From the NCBI RefSeq assembly GCF_008831285.2, contig NC_045140.1, forward strand, positions 15,673,796 through 15,737,795: 64,000 bases of DNA. The letters run 5' to 3'. A model generated the notes under the pieces. That model made no database searches. It worked only from the letters and a program-made list of their open reading frames with translations, and was not told the DNA's origin. This document shows, piece after piece, positions 13,401 to 25,182 of this stretch (positions are counted from its first letter, which is position 1; the number at the start of each line of letters is the position of its first letter). This DNA is from Nymphaea colorata. Lineage: Eukaryota; Streptophyta; Magnoliopsida; Nymphaeales; Nymphaeaceae. Position numbers and translations under genes: made by a program.

Positions 13401-14520
13401 TTCTCCAAGCATATCTAAGCAGGATCCAGCAATATACCTATGGAGAGAATTAAGTAGTTAACTGAGCTAAGTTTCATGCCCGTACAATCTGACCCTTGCC
13501 TTCCACAAGGTTAGCATTACCAGTAGTTGCTAGATTGTGGCTTCAATTAAACCACTCCACCATCCAATCTTCATCAATCATGGCATTAAACAAAAACAAC
13601 CCTCCTGGGGCATGATCAGTAAGCATGGCAAGAAGGTGCCCTCTGACTGCCTGACGGGCTATGCCTCTAATTCCATGCTAGGGGGTTGTTTCCCTTTTTC
13701 GATCAGGGAATCTGGTGGAGGATCTTGAGATTTCTCAATTGCATCAGCATTGCTGAATCAAACTGTGTAAGGTCCCTAAACAAAGCATCTGCCTTTTCCC
13801 ACTATTTACCTCAATATCCAGGGAGTGTACCACAAGTTGCCGATGATGCCACTACTGCCATAATTCCACTTAACCGCAACCCTCTCATTTTCCCAAAAGG
13901 TTTCCCTGACCAGACAACCTCTGCAATGCCTTTATTCGTTTTCTTGCTACAAAATATAAACTTGGGGGAATTTCTCCATCCAATAGGTCTATACATAGGC
14001 CTGGCCATCTGAGAGAAAGGGTTAGCCTGACTATCTACTTTCCCACTTGCCTCCTGCATGTCTATTCAACCGTACACATTGAATACGATCTGTTCAGGTA
14101 ATTAGCACCATGATCCCTTTCATTAGGGGTCCATGTGACTTGTTCTCCTTAATGGTAAGGTTCTATAAGGACTCAAACTAGGTCTATTGCAAAGGCTAAT
14201 GAACCCTCTGATGTAAACTGCCTCTCAGTTTGCTTTCAGAGGGTTAATTGCACAAATCTTAGAAGCTTTAGAGTTGACGCCACCATTGTAGCATTTCTCT
14301 AGGGGGTTAGTGTGAATTGATGTTATGTCTTTTATAAAACCGTAGTCTACCCTTGTAAACCAATTTTAGGATGATGGTTCTACTCATTCCCAACCCAATG
14401 TCCACTTCAGTAGGCAAAGCTACAACAGGAGAAGGTCCACATAAGCCATAGCAAAGTTGTTCTTAGCAATATGTCCGTAGACTAACCAACCTTGTAAGGA
14501 TCCTTGGAGGTACCCTGCAA
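10440..14520 (-). mobile_element. Decayed LINE (L1-type non-LTR retrotransposon)
   Basis: Read on the minus strand from high to low coordinates, broken frames give the L1 ORF2 order. Endonuclease remnants lie at about 13300-12960 (LGDLSALFGETNKT, then YTWSNSRDRGIV and a WHP..SYHW region). The linker at about 12460-12280 shows EEGIKTTFF..V..GKKAKNWI, a decayed form of the GDKNT-FFH signature. The reverse transcriptase lies at about 12170-11580, with YKFISKFVTNRLKLIL, LDMTKAYDCVSWNF and VKEEPLFPYVFLIIM (decayed RQGDPLSPYLF). A zinc-knuckle/RVT-like tail follows at 11307-11029 (AIWGIWMAWKTSL), and a possible RNase H-like trace at about 10600-10440. Many stops and frameshifts: a dead copy. Both limits are approximate; no poly(A) tail or target duplication was seen. 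Confidence 0.8.
12592..12751. mobile_element. 160-bp insertion in the LINE with 11-bp direct repeats
   Basis: The sequence GCCCTCATCTA occurs at 12581-12591 and again at 12752-12762, flanking an AT-rich 160-bp block that begins GTGGCAGAGGCAGGGGCC and ends GGTGCCCCCTT. The LINE reading resumes across the flanks, so this is a later insertion with a target site duplication. Clear terminal inverted repeats are absent; the 9-11-bp duplication suggests a Mutator-like nonautonomous element, which is inference. A related GCGGAGCCAG-type start occurs near 44348. Confidence 0.65.
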
Positions 14521-16172
14521 AACCAGCAGCTCACAAATATATACTCACTTCAAAGTTACACCCGGAGCCCAAAGAGCCAAAGGGGCGCAAACAGCAAGAA
14601 ATTCATTGTCCGCAGCGTCCCCAGGCTCCACCATAGTGCCACCAGATATTCGCCACCAACTACCAAGCATGCTGCTCCAAAACCACATTCACCTCCTCCT
14701 CGATCCTCACGTGAATGAGGAATTCCCCCTACCAATCAACATGAGAGAAATGTTCCCGAAGCACATCCTCGATAGCTCTTGAGATGCAAAATAAAAGTTC
14801 ATAACATCCTTGGATGTCGACCCCAGAAAGCAGGCGATTTCTATCCTATAGTTGTCATTTTCGATGCAGGATTTATCAAAAAAAGAAAAAAAATGATGTA
14901 AGTGTGGCAGGCACAATCACACATTTATACAATGCACATAGGTGTGGATGTGGATTCAACATCTTTTAAGAAAAAAAGCAAAAGTAACTTTACAAATGGT
15001 ACGCATGAGAATAAGTTAACGAATATGTGAGCCTATGATTTATTTGACAACATCAAAGTGAAAATAGGATCCGATGTGCATTGGTACAATTGACTGTGTT
15101 TGACATGGCTCATGATTGAAATTGATGAGTTGAAGCAGAACCTTCACCTGGAGCCAGCAAGGATAAAGCAACCTCCTTAAAGAGTCTGTGTTGCATAGAG
15201 TCTTTACTTTTATAGACTTTTTTGTGACCTTTTTCTGGTGCTGCAAGATCAAGCTTAGTGTTCACCATCTAACCTATGGGCTAAGCATGTGACTGCACAC
15301 TCTGAAATTAACATATTACAGCAGTTGTGATTGATCATTTTTCATTTTTCAGTAAATTAATATCATTATGCTATGATATCCCTCATTAAAGTAACATATA
15401 TTTAATTTGATAATTCCTTTTTTAGAATTCGCATCCTACCCTTGCCTAAGAGGTCAGCATCGGCCATTTGGTGCCTATGCCTTAGGTCATAACCCACTGT
15501 CGCCAATTGCAGCCAAGTCAACACAATGAGTAATCAAAATTTAGGTCTGGAAGAAATTTATATTGGTAAACTAAACTACTAAGGTCTCGCAAAGTACAAA
15601 CCAGTAAGTTCAGCCATAAAGTTCTGGTTCAACATGAAAGATTTGACTTTTATAACTAACGAACCAAAGACTCATATGGTATGAGACTGATCTGCCAAAC
15701 AAGCTATATGCTTCTGTTTCGAACTACTGCTCAGAAGTTCGCAGAAGAGGCTCGTACACGAAACCACCTCATTATGAGGCATAAGAAAAACGTCTCAAAA
15801 AGCAAAACAAGAGTGCATCAATGAAATGTAGCAGCAGCATTTCAGTACAGCAATGCGAGATGTTAAACAATAGTTTGTGAAAATAGCAAACAATCTGAGT
15901 ATTATAGTGGAAGAAAAAGGTAGAGAAAGAAGACAAATAGCAGAGGATAGTACAATGAGGAGTTTCACCAAATAGCTTCAGGCAATTTCATGTAGTTGAC
16001 GTTGCTCCTGTTTCGGTGTTCCTGATTCAGGTCGGTGTAAAGAGGAGAGAAATACCGAAACTCATTTTTTCTGAACAAAAGCGCATGGCAATGAAGAAGA
16101 AACAAGAGAAGACGAGCCGCAATGGACGCATTCCGCCAAATCTAAAGAAATACCAGCCAAAGAGTTTCTCCA
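14521..16172. other. Intergenic, no supported gene
   Basis: May include ORF1/5' remnants of the adjacent LINE near 14500-14800 and the 3'UTR of the small membrane protein gene close to 16172. Nothing else is recognised. Confidence 0.5.
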
Positions 16173-16624
16173 TTAGAAGGAGGGCGCGTAGAGGAGGCGC
16201 CTTCTGCGACTGGTGGTTGCGGCGTTAGCCCTACCAGACTTGGCGACTCCTCCCACATCAGACTCGTCGTGGTACCAACCGATCGACTTTTGAGCTTCCG
16301 TCACAATGTGCGACAACCCTGAAAGAAGAAGATCAAAATAGTAGAATGAGAAGAGGATAAGCAACCACCAAGAAATACCATCCTCCCCCAATCGCAAGGA
16401 AGAGGGACGAAAATCAACAGGGAGGCAGAAAGAAACAAAGGAAAAAAGGAAGGTAAGGGAGTTGGGGAGCGAGAAGTCGTACCATCCTTGACGGATTTCT
16501 GGCGGATCTCGTGGAAAGTAGCGGAAAGCTTCCAGTAGAGGGGTCGGCCCACGTAAAAGAGGAGGAGCAGCAGCAGGAGTAACAATAACACGCGGACGCC
16601 AATTCTGAATGATGACGAAGCCAT
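16173..16624 (-). CDS. Small single-pass membrane protein, conserved in plants
   Basis: Two exons on the minus strand, 16624-16483 and 16318-16173, join in phase 1 (GATG/GTACG donor, TTTCAG/GG acceptor) to give 95 residues. Residues about 12-24 are a leucine-rich membrane segment, followed by FYVGRPLYWKLSATFHEIRQ, then a soluble part with IVTEAQKSIGWYHDESD and a basic tail RRRRLLY. The block GRPLYWK...HEIR...GWYHDESD looks like a short protein conserved across land plants, which I recall only as an uncharacterised transmembrane protein. There is no obvious cleaved signal peptide; the N-terminal helix is more likely an anchor with the charged C-terminus in the cytosol. Function unknown. The 5' ATG at 16624 fits, with no upstream in-frame continuation needed. 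Confidence 0.85.
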
Positions 16625-17261
16625 GTTTCCTTCGTCCCCACTTCTCCTACAACCTCAGATCGCAAGAAGGAGCACTCAGGGAGACACAGAAGGTAACATC
16701 CGTCTGATGCAATTATAAATTTTGGGAAAATAAATAAGCTCGCATACAAGTTTGACGAGCTAAAGTTTCCTACTCTCCCTCTCTCCCCCTCTCCGTGCAC
16801 TGAAACAAACGTCGAGTGATGATCTCGGAAGGATCAGGGACTTGTGGGGACTTTCACACGTGGTCACACACAGGCGCAACCCCTTCCTCATGCCGTCATA
16901 AAAGTATCCCGCCTTGCCAGTTCCCATTTTCTGACCGACCTTCCTTCCGGATATGGATCATCCGGTTCATGGATCGATTCTTACATCGGGTGCTAGTGGG
17001 TTGGATTTTAACTGAACCTAACCCATACCGGCTCCCAGAAATGAAGATGAAGGTCTAATCAACATCGAGACAGGGTCCGAGCCAAAGTAATAAGACGGGA
17101 TCGAGTTGGGAGTAGGGTTTGGATTCAGGGATTTTATGTAAGACTAGGATTGGGGAGATGTCTGTCCTCTCCTTGCTACGATGCCAGTTCAGCAGTAAAA
17201 AAATGTGTAAAGCAAGTAGTCTATCATTCTCTAAATGATGGGTAGCTCCATTTGATCGGGC

Positions 17262-17555
17262 CGGGTGGCATACAATAAGTATGTCCTTTATTCTGCTATT
17301 TTGATGGCGTCAAGAGATGTTGGTATTGGGCCTTGCAGGGCGGCTTACTTTATTCAACTCCGGCTACTCTGATGGCATCAAGAGACGTTGGTATTGGGCC
17401 TTGCAGGGTCGCATATGGCATATAAGTATCTTCTTTATTCAACTCCGGCTACTCTGATGGCATCAAGAGACGTTGATATTGGGCCTTCGGTGTATTTAAA
17501 TGGTTTAAGGGCCGGGGTGTTGGGCCTTAGGTGTATTTAAGTGGTTTAAGGACAA
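17262..17555. repeat. Imperfect tandem repeat, units of about 68-85 bp
   Basis: The core GATGGC(A/G)TCAAGAGA(C/T)GTTG(G/A)TATTGGGCC begins at 17303, 17371 and 17456, with the preceding ATTCAACTCCGGCTACTCT shared by the last two. A fourth partial unit (TTGGGCCTTAGGTGTATTTAAGTGG) ends the array. Unit length differs because of an insertion containing GGCATATAAGTAT. Confidence 0.85.
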
Positions 17556-19384
17556 AATCTGCCGATCCATCAAAATTTCTTATAAGGTATAGCATTTTGC
17601 CGAATGGAGTTTCACAGGCTATATGCAGTTGTGTGATAGAGCAACCAAATGTGTATCCGCTCCATGAAGTTGTTCTTTCAAGGAAGCAGGTGATATACAC
17701 ATAAACAGAAAAAGTGGACGTGAAACCCAATTTTATAAAACAGATAAAAGGAATAGGAAATAGCGACAACAGTTCATGAACATGTATAGAAAACTAGTAG
17801 ATTTTCACTAGATACCTAGCACGTTACGTTGTTTGAGAGTGAATCCTTTTTTGAAGCGAAAGGCCACCATAGTCCGCCTTTGTAAGGCGCTATCCCCATT
17901 CAATAAATCATCTCAGCAGTCAGCACCACTGATTCTATTACATATACCAAGAACTAGAGTGGGTAATAAATAGGCATTCACACCAGCCACCCCACAAATG
18001 CATATTTCAATAGACGGTGAATAGCAAGATGACTAGATCACTGCCTTTCTTTTAAGAAAAAGAAAACAGACATAAAAATGTTAAAAGACGCTCTCTGCAT
18101 ACGAAGTCACGTCTTAAAACGTGTTTCTTAAACTTTAAACAACTTTGCCTTCACATCGCAGGATGTTGACATATTCAAAACAATCGACTCTTTAGTCTTT
18201 TGTAGCTTTTAAAAAGATACATCATACACATCATCAGATGTGTATAACCAAAAGTACTTGTGTTTTTTAACTTAATAAACATATTCCATAGATCTATAGG
18301 GTATTCCGTAACCTACCATGTTGTTCTTGTTCATTGTGATTGAACATATTTCAGCTCTTCTAAGAAACCCGTCCCTGACGCAAGCAGTGATAATGGTTGG
18401 ATTTTTTGTTCCATTACAAACACCGGATTATATTTGCGATGACATCACAATATGTTTGTTGTAGTGGAATTGTTAATTCCTTGCACCGGTTCGTGAGAAA
18501 AATTGCATTTATCTATATGACTACATGGGGCAGCCACTAACAGAAAATTTCCCCAGTGTTCACTTGTACAACTTTCCAATCATCATCACAGTGAATTTCT
18601 TCAGCTACCCACTAAAACTAGGTAAGTCGCTGCATCAGAAATAAATCAAAGGCTTTCTGGTTTCATCTATTGACACCCGTTTTGCTATTGAGCTCAACCA
18701 TGCCACGGACAACGACATTAGTCGACTGAATCATTAGGTTCATCACTTTCCATTTGCGAAATAACCATCTTTTTCCTCTGCGGCTTAAGAATTTGTAAAA
18801 GGCTCAGATTTTTTGTTTCTTTTTCAACTTTTCGAGAATGGAAAAACCAAATCTTGCGTGGAAGACCAACTGTCGCTGTATACTTAGCTCTGCAACTGTG
18901 AAATTGAGAGGTAGTCTCTTAGAACCTAACAACCTTCACTCAGGAATTTTGCCTGACAGGTGACAACGAGGTTTGAACCACAGCAATTTTATGTAACATA
19001 CAGAGTGACCAGTGGAATCATCTATAGTATTATTGAGAATTCCTGTAAGAAATGTTCCACACGAAAAAAATTTCTTTTACCTGTATGAGACTGTTCTCGA
19101 AGAGGGAGAGAGGACTATGGACATGTCACATGTGAAAGGAACTGTCATATGAGAAACGGTCATTCTCTTACTATGAGATTTCAATTGCTGCTGAGGTTTT
19201 CCATCAAACACTTTGTAGGCAGCCCACTAGAATCCAGAAGAAACGAAAGCATAGAGAACCGGAATTGCCAATAAGAACAAATCCCCGCAAATGCCGAGAG
19301 TATCAAGATCGTACGATTAAATCAACGTTTGTACAAACCACGCCCATAAAGATCGTCGTCGAGCCTTCAGAGGCTCTGTCATCG

Positions 19385-19387
<3 letters not shown>

Positions 19388-19466
<79 letters not shown>
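19388..19466. repeat. Compound (TA)n(GA)n microsatellite
   Basis: About 20 AT units (19388-19428) run directly into about 19 GA units (19429-19466). Confidence 0.95.
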
Positions 19467-19468
<2 letters not shown>

Positions 19469-20252
19469 CTGTGGTGACGCCGGAAAAAGTGAGGCTGAGG
19501 GGACAGTGGATGCCGGAGACAAGGCGACGGCGGCCGGCGGGAAATCTTCACCCCTCTCTTGCGACGATGGAAAAGGATAAGTTTGTGACGGTGTCCTGCA
19601 AACGGTCGCCTTCGCCACGGAGGGAAGCTGAAGCACGACGACTTTTTCCCACACAAAATTTCCTCGAATCCGGTCCGGCTCCGAGGAAACTTTATCCGCG
19701 TTTGAAATCCGCGGAAAAGAAGTCTGCGAGGAGGCATTAAACATCCCCATAGTGTGTGTCGGTTATCACTTCATGGTTGAAGCAACCAGCACCATGGATT
19801 TATTCTAATAAGGTGAGGATGCATTGATTTGAATGGGCATGACCCTAAATACTTGTGGATTTGATATGGCATGAGGAAAGAAGTAAGGAAATACATGGCA
19901 TGAAGTAAAGAAGTTTGAGGACCCTGTGTGTATGCGTGTGGTCGATCGATGTTTTTGATGGCCTTAAATTAATTTGCTGCAACCTGTAATAGCAGTGGGG
20001 ACACTCTCTGCCTTTATTTTCGTTTTCCCTCTTCCATGTACTCCTGCTTTTGTGGCAACTGTTCCTCTTTAACCAGTGGATGTAATGGGGAATGGGTGGG
20101 CAGTGAGGAGAAGGTTGGTGGAATCTCATTAATTCATTAAGGCCACCAGGAGGCCTCACGGTCCAAGCCAGCCAGCCTTCCAAGAAAGGCCATGGCCCAT
20201 GGCGATGGGGAAAAGAGAAGGAAAAAGAACAAAAAGATGCATCGACATGCAT

Positions 20253-20288
20253 GCTGTGGCTGTGGCTGTGGCTGTGGCTGTGGCTGTG
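20253..20288. repeat. Hexanucleotide (TGTGGC)n repeat
   Basis: Six near-perfect copies of TGTGGC, followed by a short CT run. They create artificial repeat proteins in several frames, which were not annotated. Confidence 0.9.
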
Positions 20289-22099
20289 TTCTCTCTCTCT
20301 GTTAGGCACACATACACACAAGATTCACGACGACTCCAGCAGTGCAGCGGCCAAGTGGAGCTGGCGATGTCTGCGTGGTGAGCAAGCAAGATGCCGTGGG
20401 TCTTTACCTTACCTTAAAAAAGCGATTCATTAAATTTTCCTTGACCTACTTTCTTCCACACAGCACTCCTTTCTTTTGCCTGATCGTAGGGAGGGGAGAA
20501 AGAAAAAGAAAAGGAAAACGCGACCTCTTATCCATAGGGTCGCGGTATATAGGAATTTGATTGTGTCGTTCAGGCCATCCACTATATTTTTTAAGTACAT
20601 TTTGACATAATTAACTACATCTATAGACTTGGCAAGTCCAGCATCAGAAAATTAATGTAAACGTTAGTTCTTACATCTTTATATTTCTTCCAAAGGGTAG
20701 GATAGCTAGTCACCGAGAAATTCAGAAGCCTTTCTAAACTCCGCTCAATGCATAAGAATATAATTCTCTTTGGATAAGCGCCGACCCTCACTTTGGAAAA
20801 AAAAGTGAGTTGAATCACTAAGTAGGAGAGTAAATTGTATCTCCTCAGGTTTTGCTTATCGAAGTCGCCGTCTTTTGAGCCACCAAATTTACCTTTTTTT
20901 TTCTTGGTTTACATGTCATGTTTTGTGTTTGGTGGAATTGGGCAGATTGTAGATTGCTTTCATCAGAAAATAACATTTTAGAACGTCCTAGCTGCCACGT
21001 TAATTTGTTAGACCTAATTGACGGAAAGCTTCAACTACAAGCCTTATGGGGGAGAAATTTCATCTTTGTTGTTACTAAAACGAGATAAAGAAAAAAGGCA
21101 GCTCATGTTCGAGATGCGAGAAGTTAGAAATTAGAAATTAGCGTTGACTCGTGATTGAAAGCGAGGCTTTTGTGCCTTGGGGTGGAGGCAACTTGTCTTG
21201 ATTTACATCGGAAAGGAATTTTGATCTTTGTTAGGGATCCAAATGATTGAGCTTGTTTATTGTCTGCTCGTATTTGGGCATTTTTCAAATTAAGAAAAGA
21301 GAAACATATTGTTCTACGGCATTATGTAAATGAGGGCTGATGTATCGATGATTGATGAGGGAATTAAAAATGCATGTACCTCAACGCTAAACCTGACGGT
21401 TTTGCTCTTAAAAATGCCAAAATTTGGCTAGGTCCAACTTTACATGGTTAAATGTATTTAGAACGGGTGGAGATGTTGAAATGTAATATTACTTGTTAAA
21501 TAGTAGAAGATGCCTTTGTACGTGATCCTTTTAAGAAGATACAACTGCTTTTGGATGGAGCCGAACTACCCCATTCCCACCCATGGAAAAGGATGCGATG
21601 AGTAAGGTTGAAGGCATTGACCAAAGTCAAAAGGAGGTAGGGATTCGCCCTTCCTCCTTGCTACTAGGGAGAGGGAGATACAAAGCAAAAGGGCTGGGCG
21701 GCCCCGATGATTAGCTTTGAGCGTCGAAAGAGCGTCCGTGTTTGCACATACAGTGTAGTGGTGGTTACCGACGCCTAAAAGTAAAAGGGACTACAGTAGG
21801 CTTGGGAACAAGGGACGGGAAGAGAGACGTTTCTACATGGGCCTCGTTGCCCGTGCCCCCACCTACAACGTGGCACTCAGACAGGCTCGGCGCCACTTCC
21901 GAACCTCAGCTCCGTCAGATGCGGCCCCAGGCTCGGACAACCGTTGGGCGTGCCCCCGCTAGCCGTACGAGAGAGAACAGGGAGATGCGAAACAACAAAC
22001 GGAAGGGCACGAAGGTGTCACTCCCCATTAAACAAAACAGGGGAAGGAGGGCAGGGGCGTTGCTTTGGCTTTCACTCAGCGCCTTCTGTGGAAAAAGCT

Positions 22100-22103
22100 A
22101 AAA

Positions 22104-22149
<46 letters not shown>
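22100..22149. repeat. Poly(A) plus (GA)n microsatellite
   Basis: A run of about 12 A followed by about 18 GA units, roughly 520 bp upstream of the LRR gene start. GA-rich tracts are common near plant promoters; a regulatory role here is only inferred. Confidence 0.9.
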
Positions 22150-22153
<4 letters not shown>

Positions 22154-22671
22154 GAAGACAAGGAAGGGAGGCGACGAATAAACAAGAGGGGAAGAAGGGA
22201 CGAGGTGGTGGCGTCGTGGAGAAGTCTTCATTCTTTACTTCTGCTACTACTGTTGCAACTACTGCTGCTGCTACTACTACTACGACGACGACGGCGGCTG
22301 CTACCACTGGTCCACTCCTGCTACTTTCCAGCTGCAATAAAAACGATCACGCCCCTCCTCTTGCTCGTTCACCACAAAGAGAAGAAAGATGGAGCCAACC
22401 GTAACAGATGGTTAATCGCTGCTTTTCTCCATCTCCCTCGTGATCGATTCTTCCAACTCATCATTTTTTATACATCCGCCACAAGGAGTAGGGAAGAGCA
22501 AGGAGATTCACACGTATATAGCGGTGGGGGGACGAACTTCATCAGAACCACCTTCATCAAGCATCTCTTCTTATTCTTCATCTCCCCTGTTTGTCTCATC
22601 TTGCCCACCACTTCGCTGTCGCCTTTTCAGGCCAGCACCCAGAAAGCTATTTCCCGACAAAGGCAGGGATA

Positions 22672-23889
22672 ATGGGTGGGGGTACCAGAGCCACCGCCAC
22701 CGTGGCGTCGTTCCTGGATGTTCTCATACTTCTCAGCCTCACCACCATGAGCACGGCCATCTTGGACCCGCTCGACTTCCTGGCTCTTCAGTCAATCCGG
22801 AAAAGCTTGGAAGACATGCCGGGCTCCACATTCTTCTCCTCGTGGGACTTCACCTCCGACCCCTGCACTTTCTCTGGGGTGCTTTGCGACACGGAGGCGC
22901 AGCCCAACAAGGTGGTGGCGCTGAACCTAGGGGATGCGAGAGCCGGCTCCCCTGGTCTAATAGGGAGGCTGGACCCTTCCATCGGTCGCCTCTCCTCGCT
23001 GGCGGAGTTGACGGTGGTTCCCGGCCGCGTTTTTGGGACTATTCCGGACAGTATCGGCCAATGCAAGCAGCTCCAGTTCCTGGGCATCAGCAGGAACTAT
23101 CTCTCCGGCCCCATCCCCGACGCGCTCGCCGGGCTGAGCAGGCTGCAGACCCTGGACCTGAGCTACAACCTCCTGAGCGGGGCCATCCCGGCAGGGCTGG
23201 GCTCCCTGCCCCTGCTCGCCAATCTCATCTTCTCCCGCAACAAGTTGTCTGGACGGATACCTCCTATCTCCTCTCCCGCACTGACCCGCCTCGATCTCAG
23301 GCGCAACCTGCTCACCGGGCCCCTTCCCCAGCGCCTTCCCCCCTCTATCACTTACCTCTCCCTCTCCTGGAACAATCTCTCCGGCAACGTCGACCGCGTC
23401 CTCAGCCGGCTGCAGAGGCTCAACTACCTGGACCTGAGCATGAACAGGTTCACCGGCAGCATTCCTGCCGCCATGTTCGGATTCCCCATCACGTCCTTGC
23501 AGCTGCAGAGGAACCTCTTCACGGGGGAGGTAGCCCCCTTGGACCAGGTGACGATCCCCACCGTGGACCTGAGCTACAACCTCTTCACGGGCCACATCTC
23601 TCCCCTCTTCTCCTCTGTTCAGAACCTCTACCTCAACAACAATCGGTTCACCGGCCAGGTCCCCGGAAGTTTCGTCGACAGGTTGCTTTCCTCCGGCATC
23701 CAGATTCTATACCTGCAGCACAACTATCTGACGGGGATAGAGCTGAACCCGACCTCTGCCATTCCCCTCACCACTTCCCTCTGCATTCAGTACAACTGCA
23801 TGATCCCTCCCAGCCAGGCGACATGCCCTCTCAAAGCAGGTACACAGAAGACGCGACCTACTTCGCAGTGCATCCGACTCCGCGGCTGA
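22672..23889 (+). CDS. Secreted leucine-rich-repeat protein (receptor-like, no kinase)
   Basis: A single exon of 405 residues. Residues 1-29 form a signal peptide (hydrophobic core LDVLILLSL). Residues 32-73 are an LRR N-terminal cap: LDPLDFLALQSIRKSL, then SWDF..DPCTFSGVLCD with the capping cysteines. About ten plant-type LRRs follow (LxxLxLSxNxLSGxIP pattern, about 85-370), such as LQTLDLSYNLLSGAIP and LNYLDLSMNRFTGSIP. A C-terminal Cys cap closes the protein (SLCIQYNCMIPP, ATCPLKAG, TSQC). There is no transmembrane helix or kinase, so it is likely an extracellular or wall protein; ligand and partner are unknown. I recognise close plant homologues annotated as LRR family proteins of the same layout and C-terminus. 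The start at 22672 gives a complete signal peptide; an internal ATG (residue 26) would lose most of it. Coding GC is much higher than in the flanks. Confidence 0.92.
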   Translation: MGGGTRATATVASFLDVLILLSLTTMSTAILDPLDFLALQSIRKSLEDMPGSTFFSSWDFTSDPCTFSGVLCDTEAQPNKVVALNLGDARAGSPGLIGRLDPSIGRLSSLAELTVVPGRVFGTIPDSIGQCKQLQFLGISRNYLSGPIPDALAGLSRLQTLDLSYNLLSGAIPAGLGSLPLLANLIFSRNKLSGRIPPISSPALTRLDLRRNLLTGPLPQRLPPSITYLSLSWNNLSGNVDRVLSRLQRLNYLDLSMNRFTGSIPAAMFGFPITSLQLQRNLFTGEVAPLDQVTIPTVDLSYNLFTGHISPLFSSVQNLYLNNNRFTGQVPGSFVDRLLSSGIQILYLQHNYLTGIELNPTSAIPLTTSLCIQYNCMIPPSQATCPLKAGTQKTRPTSQCIRLRG

Positions 23890-25096
23890 TCCCTACCTCC
23901 TCTAGAACCCACCAGCTTCCCCGCCGGGTAATGCTAATAATTGCGCGTCCGGGTACCAAATCATCCATCACCATTCATTACTTGTTATTTCTGATTTTGG
24001 GAGCTATTACGGTAGGCTGGCCGGCGACGGCTACAGGGACACCACGCCCAACCCGTACTTGTGTCTGCGACATGCTTTTCATTCTTGGTATTGATTCTTT
24101 CATTTTTGGAGGGCGTATACATATACATACTATATAGCGTATAGGAGGGTTCGATTTTCTTGTTATATCGGCTTTCATAGTTTCCTCCTTTTGTTCTATG
24201 AACATCGTTATTTTGTCCATGTAACTAGGCGTTGCTTGTGAATTGAAGGAAAGTAATAAGAATTGAAGGTTGGGATTAAGCACAAACAAAATATGTCTGA
24301 TCTGCTTTCTCATGGCTGGAAGAGATCATGTGTATGTATAATGTCGCGAGAAGCAGAGAAGAGAGTGGGCGAACCATCCCTCATATGTGAGGCCGTGGGG
24401 TGAGAGTGGTTTGGTGCAGGAGGGGAAGGCACACATAAGGGATACTGCCCTCTCGCTCCCTTAACAAGAAAGAAACTGAGGGGTAAAAGATCGGTTGGCG
24501 TCTCCATCAAAGAAAGGAGGAGGGCAGAGAAGAAGAATGTGTGTGTGGGCGTGGTTTGGACGTTTTCCTACACTTGTGTTTTGGATGGATATCTGGAAGA
24601 CGAGAAGGATGGGCGAGCATGATTGATTAGTGTTTAAGTTTGCTGTGGAGTGGTGGGTGATCATGGCTGTTGACAACAAGGGCAAGTCTCAAATCCCATT
24701 CTAATTTAGGTGCTTGCTTCCCGTATATATAATATTATATGAGTTTGTCGTTGTTGCCTCGGGGAACGTTCCGAGGAAGCGGCTGCATTGCATGGGCAAA
24801 ATTTAAGGGCTTCCTTGCGATGCAATTTCTTTTGTCTCCGGGTACTAACACTACTGTAGGCGCTCAAGGAAAGTGTCGGTTGTGTTCCGTGTAAAATAAA
24901 CATTAAACATCAAGGCGGGGGGGAAAAGAAAAAATGACGCTCATTTTCCTTTTCAAATGTCGAAGTCGATCCACCACTCCGGATTTCGCTTAAAGTGATC
25001 CAACTCTTCCCTGATGTTTTAGCATCGCCACTCAATCGATTCAAAACACTTAATTTGGGATGCTCGAATACATTGCTGATCTCCAATGGAGGGGAG

Positions 25097-25182
25097 GAGA
25101 AGAGGCTGAGATGGAGATCTTGGAACGGCCAAAGGAGAAGAGGCTGAGATGGAGATCTTGGAACGGCCAAAGGAGAAGAGGC
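25097..25182. repeat. 38-bp tandem repeat, 2.3 copies
   Basis: The 38-bp unit starting GAGAAGAGGCTGAGATGG begins at 25097, 25135 and 25173 (last copy truncated after ten bases). The two full copies are identical, which suggests recent slippage or duplication. Confidence 0.9.

Larger units (their letters stand above)
16625..22671. other. Intergenic, repeats only
   Basis: Six kilobases with no convincing gene. It holds the repeats listed separately (17262-17555, 19388-19466, 20253-20288, 22100-22149). An open frame at 19471-19740 (plus, 89 codons, basic, Arg/Pro-rich) directly after the (TA)n(GA)n tract has coding-like GC content but no recognised domain. The right end (about 22150-22671) is probably promoter and 5'UTR of the LRR gene, with a TATATA word at 22515-22520. 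Confidence 0.55.

Noticed and set aside
19303-19750. Open frames of 123-144 codons on the minus strand across the (TA)n(GA)n tract
   Set aside because: Ends are Ser-Leu and Ile-Tyr runs coded by the microsatellite; not credible proteins.
19845-20389. Open frames across the TGTGGC repeat (Ala-Val, Leu-Trp, His-Ser runs)
   Set aside because: Every frame is open because the hexamer has no stop; no non-repetitive coding content.
22957-23595. 212-codon minus-strand open frame inside the LRR gene
   Set aside because: Antisense shadow of repetitive GC-rich LRR codons; no domain and no independent signals.
22440-24137. 565-codon open frame over the LRR gene, plus strand
   Set aside because: It is a shifted frame through the GC-rich LRR coding region; its product is Pro/Arg/His-rich without domains, while the other frame gives a perfect LRR protein.
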